Below, piece by piece: positions 19,821 to 27,824 of a stretch of 64,000 nt of DNA. This stretch comes from Polynucleobacter acidiphobus (GTDB taxonomy: Bacteria; Pseudomonadota; Gammaproteobacteria; Burkholderiales; Burkholderiaceae), in NCBI RefSeq assembly GCF_003065385.1, contig NZ_CP023277.1:1266829-1330828 (forward strand), given 5' to 3'. The number at the start of each line of letters is the position of its first letter. Positions within the stretch are counted from its first letter, which is position 1. The position numbers were made by a program, and so were the translations under genes. A model generated the notes under the pieces. That model ran no database searches. It saw nothing but the letters and a program-made list of their open reading frames with translations, and was not told where the DNA came from.

Positions 19821-20369
19821 ATGAACCCCGCAGAGCTCAACGCCTTACCGCCACCTCGATTTTGGCGACGCGTATTTTGTAATCTTTATGAACAACTGCT
19901 TCTCGTTGGGGTATTAGCGCTCACCTTTATGGTCCCCAATTTATTAATTGGGGTTTTATTAGGTATTGCCATTCCCGGTTGGCTTAGTTTTTTCTACTTA
20001 TATGGTGTGCTGGGGTTTTACTTTGTCTGGTACTGGCGACGCAACGGACAAACCCTGGCCATGCAAACCTGGCGGATGCAGATCGTGGCTGAGAATGGTC
20101 GGCCGCTTGCCAAAAATCAGGCGCTGTGGCGCTACGTCTACGGCTCACTGTGGATCGTGCCCTGCCTAATCGTTCATGCCATCTATCCGCTACGGGGCTG
20201 GCAGATCATTGGCTTGCTGTTTACGGTTTCTCTTTTTCTATGGCCGCTCAGCATGTTTCTAGACCGTAAACATCGCCAAGGTGTGCCGGATCGCATGGCA
20301 CAAACGAAGTTAATTCAGTTGCCACCGAAGGCAAAGGTCTCTGCGACTTCTACACCAAAGGCTGACTAG
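19821..20369 (+). CDS. RDD family membrane protein
   Basis: 182-residue membrane protein. The RDD domain begins with PPRFWRRVFCNLYEQLLLVGVL and has helices at about residues 20-50, 55-75 and 115-150. The conserved WRRNGQTLAMQTWRMQIV block follows the second helix, and HRQGVPDRMAQTKLI is near the C-terminus. Function is unknown in general; some members act in ion transport. It is the last gene of the sigma/DUF3619/DUF3106 run, and its stop codon shares bases with the convergent permease gene. Confidence 0.88.
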   Translation: MNPAELNALPPPRFWRRVFCNLYEQLLLVGVLALTFMVPNLLIGVLLGIAIPGWLSFFYLYGVLGFYFVWYWRRNGQTLAMQTWRMQIVAENGRPLAKNQALWRYVYGSLWIVPCLIVHAIYPLRGWQIIGLLFTVSLFLWPLSMFLDRKHRQGVPDRMAQTKLIQLPPKAKVSATSTPKAD

Positions 20370-22873
20370 ACCTCGCGTAGGCACTCCATCGTGCTTGCGG
20401 TCTGAATCTTTTGCTGCAAGCGAAAACCGGCAAGCAAACTGACGCACACACCGAGAATAATACCGAGTCCAATCGCTGTTCCAAAGGAATAGAACTCGAT
20501 TTCCAGTAGGTAGCGGCCCAAGGCCCAGGTGGTCGCACTCGCTGCCAGGCCGCCCAACAAACCGGATAGAAATCCAATGGTGGTGAGCTCAATCACCACA
20601 AGCTGCGCCAAAGTTCGTTTTGAGGCCCCTACCGCCTTGAGCAGAGCCGCATCCCGAAAACGATCATCTTGCGTGGATCCAATCGCAGCAAAGAGCACCA
20701 AAATAGCAGCGCACAAGGTGAATACCAACAACAAGCCCAATGCACTCGCCAGCCGATTTAAGACCTCCTGAATTTGACGAATCGAGTTCTCAATATCAAC
20801 AATCGTCAAATTAGGATAGGTCTGGGCCAACTTGAGATCCAAGTTCTCACGCTCTCTGGGCTGGTGATACGAGGTAATCCAAGATTTAGGGAAATCATCC
20901 AAGGCCTTAGGCGGAAAGATCACAAAGAAATTAACCTGCATGGATCCCCAATCGAGCTTGCGCATCGAGGTAATGGGTGCAGTAATTTTTTGGCCGGCGA
21001 TATCAAAACTCATTTGATCGCCCATACGAAGATTGAGGGTCTTCGCAATTCCACTCTCAATCGAGATTTGTGGAGTCACCGAATTACCAAACCATTGACC
21101 GGCAACTAACTGATTGTCGCTTGGTAATTGATTGGTGTACGAGAGATTGAATTCACGATCGACTAAGCGGCGCGCATTATCGGTTTGGTAGTTATCGGGC
21201 ATGACCTCGCGCTCGTTAATGTGCGTGAGTCGACCCCGAACCATTGGATAAAGTTGCGCCTCGCTAATGCCGCCAGCGTTTAACATGCGTTGCACTTCTG
21301 CCTTTTGATCGTTTTGGATGTTGATCAAAAACCGATTCGGGGCGTTATCGGGTACATTGGCTTGCCAACTTTGCAATAGGTCTTGGCGTAATAAAAAGAT
21401 CAGTAGGAGCGCCATGATGGCTAATGCCAAAGAGCTCACCTGAATCATGGCAAAGGCTGCGCGGCGCGATTGTGTGCTAATCGCAAACCGGGTTACAAAG
21501 CCGATCCTCGCCAGGTAGCGTGATTGGCTAAAGCGCTCGAGACCCCACAAGCCAAGCCAAGCAAGTCCGGCAAAGAGTAAGGCACCAATCCCAAATGAAC
21601 CAGTCGCCCAAACGAGTAACTTCAGGTCGCGGGTTGCCCAAAAGACCAAAGCCAAGCAACTGACAAATCCAAACAGTGCAATCGATTTGGCCGCTAACGG
21701 TACCTTGCCAAACTCTCGGCGCACTAGACGTAATGGGGAGATCTGACTTAAAGTCAAGATTGGCGGCCCAGCAAAACCAAAAAGAAGTAACAGAGCAAAT
21801 GCAATGCTCCAAACCACCGGCCAAACCGATGGCAAAGGTAGACGAGTTTGAATGAGTCCACCCAATAGTTGCATCAAGGCTTCTTGAGCAAACCAACCGA
21901 TCAATCCACCAAGAATGGTGGCTACGACGCCGATCACAGTCAGGATATAAATTTGTTTGCGGAGGATCTGCCCCTGACTTGCGCCAAAGCATTTCCAAAC
22001 CGCGCAACTATCGGCTTGCTTGAGAACATAGCGTCTAGCTGCAAGCGCGATCGCTAAGGCGCAGATCAGTGCTGTCATTAAGGCTACGAGCGATAGAAAA
22101 CGCTCTGCGCGCTCCAAGGTCTTGCGCATCACAGGCTGTGCATTCTCCAAGGACTCAATCCGAATGCCGCGCAGTTTTTGTTGTTCAATGTGATTGATGG
22201 CCCAATCTTGATAGTCCCGAATTTGGCGATCCGTTCCAGATACCAGCAAGCGATAGGTAACGCGACTGCCAAAACCAATCAGTCCAGTGCTCGCCAAATC
22301 ATCAATGCTGATCATTGCTCGGGGCGCAAAGTTCATAAAGGCTGCGCCACGATCAAGTTCTCGCACAATCACCGCATCAATCCGAAATTGGCGATCGCCA
22401 ATGCTCAGTGAATCGCCTAACTTTGCACGCAAGGAAATTAATACGGCGGGGTCGACCCAAACCGTATTTTTGGGAGGCATCCCGGTGACCTCTTCAATTG
22501 ATCTTTCATCGATCCTGCCGTCATTCACTTGACGACTAATTTGCAATTGCCCTCTGAGAGGATAGAGAGCGCTCACTGCCTTTAGTGAACTTAATTTACT
22601 TTCCCCACCATAGCTCACCATGCTGGGGAATACCACCGTCTGGGCGATGTTTAGTTTCTTGGTCCTCGCCTCCTCGATCAACGCAGGCGCGATGGGCTGA
22701 TCCGCAGCAATTAATACATCAGCAGCTAGCAATGTGCGGCCATCGATTTCAAAACTGCGCTGGAGTCGATCAGCCAGAAAGCTAACGCTAGAGAGCGCAG
22801 CTACTGAGAGCACAAGGGCCGCAAAGAGCCAAAAGAGCTCCTTCGCGCGCAGCTCCTTAAAGAGCATCTGCAT
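20366..22873 (-). CDS. FtsX-like ABC transporter permease (YbbP type)
   Basis: 835-residue permease with the layout of the YbbP/macrolide-exporter-like FtsX family. An N-terminal helix (about 13-33) precedes a large periplasmic domain (about 35-260), a core of helices (about 260-490), a second periplasmic domain (about 500-700) and three C-terminal helices. Relatives usually pair with an ATPase (YbbA-like), but no such gene is adjacent here. The substrate is unknown; lipid or lipoprotein handling is typical of the superfamily. The start lies 5 bp from the SDR stop, so the two probably share a transcript. Confidence 0.88.
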   Translation of the reverse strand: MQMLFKELRAKELFWLFAALVLSVAALSSVSFLADRLQRSFEIDGRTLLAADVLIAADQPIAPALIEEARTKKLNIAQTVVFPSMVSYGGESKLSSLKAVSALYPLRGQLQISRQVNDGRIDERSIEEVTGMPPKNTVWVDPAVLISLRAKLGDSLSIGDRQFRIDAVIVRELDRGAAFMNFAPRAMISIDDLASTGLIGFGSRVTYRLLVSGTDRQIRDYQDWAINHIEQQKLRGIRIESLENAQPVMRKTLERAERFLSLVALMTALICALAIALAARRYVLKQADSCAVWKCFGASQGQILRKQIYILTVIGVVATILGGLIGWFAQEALMQLLGGLIQTRLPLPSVWPVVWSIAFALLLLFGFAGPPILTLSQISPLRLVRREFGKVPLAAKSIALFGFVSCLALVFWATRDLKLLVWATGSFGIGALLFAGLAWLGLWGLERFSQSRYLARIGFVTRFAISTQSRRAAFAMIQVSSLALAIMALLLIFLLRQDLLQSWQANVPDNAPNRFLINIQNDQKAEVQRMLNAGGISEAQLYPMVRGRLTHINEREVMPDNYQTDNARRLVDREFNLSYTNQLPSDNQLVAGQWFGNSVTPQISIESGIAKTLNLRMGDQMSFDIAGQKITAPITSMRKLDWGSMQVNFFVIFPPKALDDFPKSWITSYHQPRERENLDLKLAQTYPNLTIVDIENSIRQIQEVLNRLASALGLLLVFTLCAAILVLFAAIGSTQDDRFRDAALLKAVGASKRTLAQLVVIELTTIGFLSGLLGGLAASATTWALGRYLLEIEFYSFGTAIGLGIILGVCVSLLAGFRLQQKIQTASTMECLREV

Positions 22874-22878
22874 CAGTA

Positions 22879-23664
22879 TTAAATGCTAGGGACCTGACCG
22901 CCATCCACCCGAATCACCGATCCCGTGATGTAAGAAGCGTTTTGACTCGCCAAGAATGCAGCAGTATCGCCATACTCCTTGGGGTCCCCATAACGACCTG
23001 CCGGGATCGTCTTCAGGCTAGCACTAACGACCGCGTCGTAAGAGATATTCTCACGCTTAGCCCGTGCTTCATCGAGTTGACGTAAGCGATCGGTGGCCAC
23101 GCGACCTGGCATGATGACATTGACAGTCACGCCATCGGCCGCAACCTCAGCAGCCAAGGTTTTGGACCAACCTAGTAACGCGGCACGAAGCGTATTCGAA
23201 ATCGCTAGATTACGAATCGGTACGATGGCTCCAGAAGTGGTGCTGGTAATAATCCGTCCCCAACGACGCTCACGCATCCCCGGCAAGACCCGATCGGTAA
23301 TTTTCATGAGAGAGAGCACCATCTCCTGAAAGCTTTTTTGCCACAACTGAGGATCTTGACCACTCGCCGTTGTGGGTGGTGGCCCACCGGTGTTATTGAT
23401 CAAGATATCGATTGGGCCCAGTTGACTCTCAACCGCTTGAACATGACCATCAATCGCATTGAGATCCGCAAGATCCCAATGTAAGGCAAGCGCCTTGCCG
23501 CCAACCGACTCAATCATTTTGACCGTTTGCGCAAGACCCTCGGCATTACGGCCAGTCACCGCAACGTTTACACCCTCGCGTGCCAGCGCGCATGCCATCG
23601 CCTGACCCAAGCCACGGCTCGATGCCAACACCAACGCAGTCTTTCCCTTAATTCCTAAATCCAT
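22879..23664 (-). CDS. Atypical short-chain dehydrogenase/reductase
   Basis: 261-residue SDR-fold protein similar to FabG-like subgroups. The cofactor motif is altered: ASSRGLG (residues 14-20) replaces TGxxxGxG. NNTGG (90-94) replaces NNAG. Serine S144 is present, but the catalytic YxxxK reads S156-N-T-L-R160, so both Tyr and Lys are missing. The C-terminal SYITGSVIRVDGG is standard. SDR subgroups with imperfect tetrads are known, so catalysis, if any, must differ from the classical mechanism. Substrate unknown. Confidence 0.88.
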   Translation of the reverse strand: MDLGIKGKTALVLASSRGLGQAMACALAREGVNVAVTGRNAEGLAQTVKMIESVGGKALALHWDLADLNAIDGHVQAVESQLGPIDILINNTGGPPPTTASGQDPQLWQKSFQEMVLSLMKITDRVLPGMRERRWGRIITSTTSGAIVPIRNLAISNTLRAALLGWSKTLAAEVAADGVTVNVIMPGRVATDRLRQLDEARAKRENISYDAVVSASLKTIPAGRYGDPKEYGDTAAFLASQNASYITGSVIRVDGGQVPSI

Positions 23665-23687
23665 CGTGCATCCCCTTATTCCTTGCT

Positions 23688-24350
23688 TTATTTGTTGACT
23701 GACTTCATCTGAACCAGTGGCTTTGGCAGGTTCTTTGTGCCAGCATCCAAATCGGCTTCAAACCGCGCCAAGATGGTGGCGAACGCTTGCTGCAAACCAT
23801 TGGCTAACGTACCTGGACGATTATCCTTTAAAGGCACACGTTGGGCGTAACGGCTGTTCATCAAGATAGGGTTTTGCGAGCCCGAGGATAAAACGACCAA
23901 ATAGAACTCGATGCTAACAACCGCTTCTGCTTGATTGCGATAATCCCCATAAAACTCGGTGACATTGATCTGCAGGGTGTAATACGGAAAGAAAGTATTG
24001 CTTTGATTAACGGCTGCCTTAAAAATATTGGCATCGCTAATCCATTGACGCGTCGCACTACCCACCATCTCAGCCGGACTGGAAATGTATCCGTTATAGA
24101 AATCCTTCTCATAGCGCTGATCGGCCAAGCGATACACCATCGATTTACCATCAAATGGACCATTGACCGATACCGGCCCCACCTTTAACCAAAAATCGGT
24201 ATTCGGTTTACGAGGCTCCCCAGTTCGTTTTGGATCAATCAACCAAGTGCTGGTTTCAAGATTGGGTCGGGTGGGGGCACAGGCTACCAAGATGGAAATA
24301 CTGGTCAACAACAGCAAGGCTCGGGTAAGGCGACGCAATGCAATGCTCAT
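23688..24350 (-). CDS. ABC-type transport auxiliary lipoprotein (PqiC-like)
   Basis: Start set at ATG 24350, which overlaps the stop of the MCE gene (ATGA); the frame extends to 24401. About 220 residues. A lipoprotein signal peptide ends in the lipobox LVAC (about residue 24). The rest fits the PqiC/auxiliary-lipoprotein family associated with MCE transporters (LKVGPVSVNGPFDGKSMVYR, YYTLQINVTEFYGDY). It is predicted to sit in the outer membrane facing the periplasm and receive or pass lipids. It is the last gene of the four-gene MCE cassette. Confidence 0.85.
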   Translation of the reverse strand: MSIALRRLTRALLLLTSISILVACAPTRPNLETSTWLIDPKRTGEPRKPNTDFWLKVGPVSVNGPFDGKSMVYRLADQRYEKDFYNGYISSPAEMVGSATRQWISDANIFKAAVNQSNTFFPYYTLQINVTEFYGDYRNQAEAVVSIEFYLVVLSSGSQNPILMNSRYAQRVPLKDNRPGTLANGLQQAFATILARFEADLDAGTKNLPKPLVQMKSVNK

Positions 24351-25258
24351 TTTTGAACTCCAGGTTGGGGCAAGGTAATGCGTGGTGGGGGCTCTCCCCA
24401 AACCATGCTGCTCGGATATCGGCTAGCCACTTTGGCAAAATCATTCAACTGATCGGTAATTTGCTTGAAATTATCGATTGAGGTAATGGTGTCACCTTGC
24501 ATGCTCGATAAGGTTTGACGAAGAATCACTGTGGTCGCAATCACTTCGCGCATTAAGAGCTCAAGCTCTGCTTTGTTAGCCACCTCGTCGATTCTGCCAA
24601 GCAATATATTCAAGCGCTCAACTGATTTAGCAATCCCAGCATTGTCTTTACCATCACCGCCGATGATGGTGTTGAGATTGGTCAGCAGCACATCAAATTT
24701 TTTCTGAGTTTCTGCTAAGTTCATCTCGCCCAAGTTATCCAGCACCTTACGAATCCCCGAGAAGAATATGTCGGTCTGACTGGGTAAAGAATCAATCACC
24801 AAATACTCTGGCTTCCAGTTATATGGTAGAGCCTTGTAGTTGTTCATATCGCGTACGTAGTCGAGCTCGACGTAATTCACTCCGGTAATCCCCTGACTTT
24901 TCACACGAGCGCGCAAGTCCTTTGGTAGTTGCTTTGTGGGTCCTAATAATTTTTCTTCATCACCATCAATCAGCATTCGAACAACGACATACTCCTTGCG
25001 CTCAGGGAATGGTTCATTGGACTCATACAATGCGCCAGACAAGCCAATAAATGTCACCTGCCCTACTTTGACCCCTCTAAATCGTACCGGGGCACCTACA
25101 TCCAATCCCGTAATCGATTGCTCAATATAGGTCTCTGTCATCATGGTTTTCTTGAAGAGTTGGCCCGTTCCAAATACCAGAATCAAGGCAAGAATGGCAG
25201 CAAAGCCAGCAAACACAAATAATCCCAAGCGAAAGTAATTTGGATTCGATTGACTCAT
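24347..25258 (-). CDS. MCE-family (MlaD-like) lipid-transport protein
   Basis: 303-residue protein with one N-terminal membrane helix (about 10-31) and a single MCE domain (about 40-120; ITGLDVGAPVRFRGVKVGQV), followed by a long helical region. Such proteins form hexameric rings on the inner membrane that channel lipids across the periplasm. It overlaps the ATPase gene upstream and the lipoprotein gene downstream by 4 bp each, so the cassette is tightly coupled. Confidence 0.92.
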   Translation of the reverse strand: MSQSNPNYFRLGLFVFAGFAAILALILVFGTGQLFKKTMMTETYIEQSITGLDVGAPVRFRGVKVGQVTFIGLSGALYESNEPFPERKEYVVVRMLIDGDEEKLLGPTKQLPKDLRARVKSQGITGVNYVELDYVRDMNNYKALPYNWKPEYLVIDSLPSQTDIFFSGIRKVLDNLGEMNLAETQKKFDVLLTNLNTIIGGDGKDNAGIAKSVERLNILLGRIDEVANKAELELLMREVIATTVILRQTLSSMQGDTITSIDNFKQITDQLNDFAKVASRYPSSMVWGEPPPRITLPQPGVQK

Positions 25259-26010
25259 GCTGCTTCCTTCGACATAACGCGATTAAAAAATTGATGCACT
25301 TTGGGATCGGTACTGGTATCTCGTAAGACCCGAGGATCGCCCTGCGCAATAATACTTTTAGTATCTTTATCTAACATAATGACCCGATCAGCAATCGCAT
25401 AAATACTTGCTAACTCGTGTGACACGATCACAAACGTGATGCCCAAGTTTTTTGCTAAATCCAGGATGGTCTGATCTAAATCTGCGGATGTAATCGGATC
25501 AAGGCCAGCGGAAGGCTCGTCCAGAAACAAAATCTTCGGGTCTAAGGCCATCGCGCGCGCGATCGCTGCACGCTTTTGCATCCCGCCACTAATCTCACTT
25601 GGCATGTAGTTGGCATACGGTAGCAAGCCCACCAGATCTAATTTGCAACGCGCTAGAAGGTCCATCTCATCATCGCTGAGCTCGGTGTACTCCTCCATAA
25701 AGAGTCGGACGTTTTCTAGGAGGGTCATCGAACCAAATAATGCGCCCTGCTGATACATGACCCCAAAATGCGTCATGATGTCTTGGCGCTCCTGACCAAT
25801 CACCTGGGTAATGTTCATGCCCTCAATCCAGACATCACCGGCAAGAGGCTGGTAGAGTCCGAAGAGATTTTTAAGTAAGCTCGACTTCCCACAACCAGAT
25901 CCACCAAGAATAATAAAGATCTCGCCATCGGCTACCGAGAAATTGAGGTTCTGTAACAGCACCTTGCTGCCATAACCAACGGTTAGATTTTTGACCTCAA
26001 TTGGATTCAT
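25255..26010 (-). CDS. ABC transporter ATP-binding protein of MCE system (MlaF-like)
   Basis: 251-residue ATPase. Walker A is GGSGCGKSSLLKN (about residues 36-48), the signature is EISGGMQKRAAIARA, and Walker B is ILFLDEPSAGLDP, followed by the switch histidine in VSHE. MlaF-type features include the QQGALFGSMTLLENV stretch. It energises the permease encoded one base upstream. The start ATG overlaps the permease stop. Confidence 0.95.
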   Translation of the reverse strand: MNPIEVKNLTVGYGSKVLLQNLNFSVADGEIFIILGGSGCGKSSLLKNLFGLYQPLAGDVWIEGMNITQVIGQERQDIMTHFGVMYQQGALFGSMTLLENVRLFMEEYTELSDDEMDLLARCKLDLVGLLPYANYMPSEISGGMQKRAAIARAMALDPKILFLDEPSAGLDPITSADLDQTILDLAKNLGITFVIVSHELASIYAIADRVIMLDKDTKSIIAQGDPRVLRDTSTDPKVHQFFNRVMSKEAA

Positions 26011-27167
26011 TAGAAACCTGTTCGATACGAGACATAGGCAAAAATACCATCCACTACCGTAATCATCACAATGCTACTAACTACCGCTCGTGTGGTTGAG
26101 ATACCTACTGCTGCCGCACCAGTACCCGTTTGCATACCCCGCAAGCAGCCTACGCTCGCAACCACGACGCCAAAGAGAGTGGCTTTCGTTAGTCCAGAAA
26201 AAATATCTTCAAGCGCTACGGTATTTAAGACGCCCTCATAAAAGTTCACCAAGGGTACGCCATAGATCAGCATCGTGAGTGAGGATGAAAAGACGCTCAC
26301 AAGGTCAGCATAAATCGTCAAGATAGGTGCTACGACTAAGCCAGCCAAAACTCGGGGCAGAACCAGAAAACGAATGGGGTTTAATCCAGCAGTTACTAAA
26401 GCATCCACTTCACTATTGACCGTCATGGTACCGATTTCAGCTGCAAAGGCGGCAGAGGACCGGCCTGCTAATAGGATGGCAGTAATCAAGGGTCCCAACT
26501 CCCGAAAGATCCCTAAGGAAACGAGCGGGCCAACAAAAGTAATGGCTCCAAACTTTTCCATACCGATGGCTGACTGAAAGGACAAAATCACACCGATCAG
26601 AAATGCCACCAATCCAACAATTGGCATCGCAGCGAGACCGGCTTGTACGGCAACGCTGGCAAAATCCTGCCAACGGACTTTCAGGGGGTTGCGCGCAGCC
26701 CAAGCGAGTTCGCTGGCAACCTGGCCGGTAAAAAAGATAATGCCCCGGATATCGTTCCAGAATAAGGTAGCTGCCTTGCCAGTTTTAACCAGCAGCCCAT
26801 CCTCTGGAAGCGCGCTTTCCTTCGGAAATAATTTCTCGAACGGTGCAAAACGTTTTAATTGATTTTGATGGGTAGTACTAAATCCTTGCAGCTCGATTGC
26901 TCCACCGTGAAGCGCTTGGGCATGTTGCAGATCGATGATGAATGCCAGGCCTGCACCATCAATGTAATCAATTGCTGAACCATTAATTTGTAGCGTTTTA
27001 CTATCGCGCCCCTGCCCCAACCATTGCATTTGACGATCTCGAACGTCTTGCCAGGTTTGGCCCAAGGTATCGGCGCTAATTCGGCCTGACAAGGTGACAC
27101 AAGCAATTGCTCCGGATACTTGCCAGTTTGCAACTGGGGCTTGTGAAGTGGTGGTGGAAGAAGCCAT
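26010..27167 (-). CDS. MlaE-family ABC permease with N-terminal STAS-like domain
   Basis: Start set at ATG 27167 (MASSTTTSQAP); the frame runs further up through tRNA-Arg, which is not coding. About 385 residues. Residues about 10-105 look like a STAS/MlaB-type domain (GSAIDYIDGAGLAFIIDLQH), and the rest is a MlaE permease (GLVAFLIGVILSFQSAIGME, FRELGPLITAILLAGRSSAA, EVDALVTAGLNPIRFLVLPR). In canonical Mla systems MlaB is a separate protein; here it appears fused. It is the first gene of the cassette. Confidence 0.92.
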   Translation of the reverse strand: MASSTTTSQAPVANWQVSGAIACVTLSGRISADTLGQTWQDVRDRQMQWLGQGRDSKTLQINGSAIDYIDGAGLAFIIDLQHAQALHGGAIELQGFSTTHQNQLKRFAPFEKLFPKESALPEDGLLVKTGKAATLFWNDIRGIIFFTGQVASELAWAARNPLKVRWQDFASVAVQAGLAAMPIVGLVAFLIGVILSFQSAIGMEKFGAITFVGPLVSLGIFRELGPLITAILLAGRSSAAFAAEIGTMTVNSEVDALVTAGLNPIRFLVLPRVLAGLVVAPILTIYADLVSVFSSSLTMLIYGVPLVNFYEGVLNTVALEDIFSGLTKATLFGVVVASVGCLRGMQTGTGAAAVGISTTRAVVSSIVMITVVDGIFAYVSYRTGF

Positions 27168-27234
27168 ATTCTGACTATTAAAGCAAAGAATCGTGACTTG
27201 GAAAAAATCTGCCGCTAGGGCAAATCTTGGAATA

Positions 27235-27311
27235 TGGCGCGGCTGGCAGGATTCGAACCCACGACCCCTTGGTTCGTAGCCAAGTACTCTATCCAACTGA
27301 GCTACAGCCGC
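27235..27311 (-). tRNA. tRNA-Arg (anticodon ACG)
   Basis: A 77-nt tRNA with encoded CCA. The acceptor stem is GCGGCTG/CAGCCGC. The anticodon stem CTTGG/CCAAG encloses CTACGAA, giving anticodon ACG (read as ICG after editing). D-arm TAGCTCAGTTGGATAGAG and T-arm GGTTCGAATCC are standard. It lies between the divergent MCE cassette and greB. Confidence 0.98.
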
Positions 27312-27329
27312 ATCAGGCAGAATTATGCC

Positions 27330-27824
27330 ATGGATACGAAGAACTACATCACACCTGCCGGGCATAAGGCTCTAAAAACCGAGCTTTTACAGCTTTTGGA
27401 CCACGAGCGTCCTGAAATTGTGCAAGTGGTGCATTGGGCGGCATCCAATGGAGATCGCTCAGAAAACGGCGATTACATCTACGGTAAGAAGCGTTTGCGT
27501 GAGATCGATCGGCGCATTCGCTTCCTCAATCAACGTCTCGAGAATGCTGTCGTGGTCAATAACCAAGAACGCATTGCAAATGGCGGGGATCCGGAGCAGA
27601 TCTTCTTTGGAGCAACCGTTGTATATAGCGATGCTGATGAAATGGACTCCCAAATTCGGATCGTGGGCGTCGATGAAGTTGATCTTGAAAAAGGCTATGT
27701 GAGCTGGATCTCGCCAATCGCCAAAGCATTAATCAAGGCTAAGGTGGGCGACACGGTCCGTATTCAAACACCGGCAGGTATCAAAGAAATTGATATTCTG
27801 GATGTGCGCTACGAGGACCACTAA
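27330..27824 (+). CDS. greB: Transcription elongation factor GreB
   Basis: Rescues backtracked RNA polymerase by stimulating transcript cleavage. Start set at ATG 27330 (MDTKNYITPAG); the longer open frame crosses tRNA-Arg. It has 164 residues. The N-terminal coiled coil ends in the acidic tip NGDRSENGDYIYGKKRLREI, and the C-terminal FKBP-like domain includes FGATVVYSDADE and GYVSWISPIAKALIKAKVGD. The last block and the overall length favour GreB over GreA. Its stop shares bases with spoT on the other strand. Confidence 0.94.
   Translation: MDTKNYITPAGHKALKTELLQLLDHERPEIVQVVHWAASNGDRSENGDYIYGKKRLREIDRRIRFLNQRLENAVVVNNQERIANGGDPEQIFFGATVVYSDADEMDSQIRIVGVDEVDLEKGYVSWISPIAKALIKAKVGDTVRIQTPAGIKEIDILDVRYEDH

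Noticed and set aside
22879..23664. Calling the SDR gene fabG
   Set aside because: The catalytic Tyr and Lys are missing, so a ketoacyl-ACP reductase activity cannot be supported.
27168..27365. In-frame extension of the MlaE permease ORF, and the plus-strand greB ORF extension at 27234-27329
   Set aside because: Both run through the tRNA-Arg gene; the conserved protein N-termini begin at 27167 and 27330.
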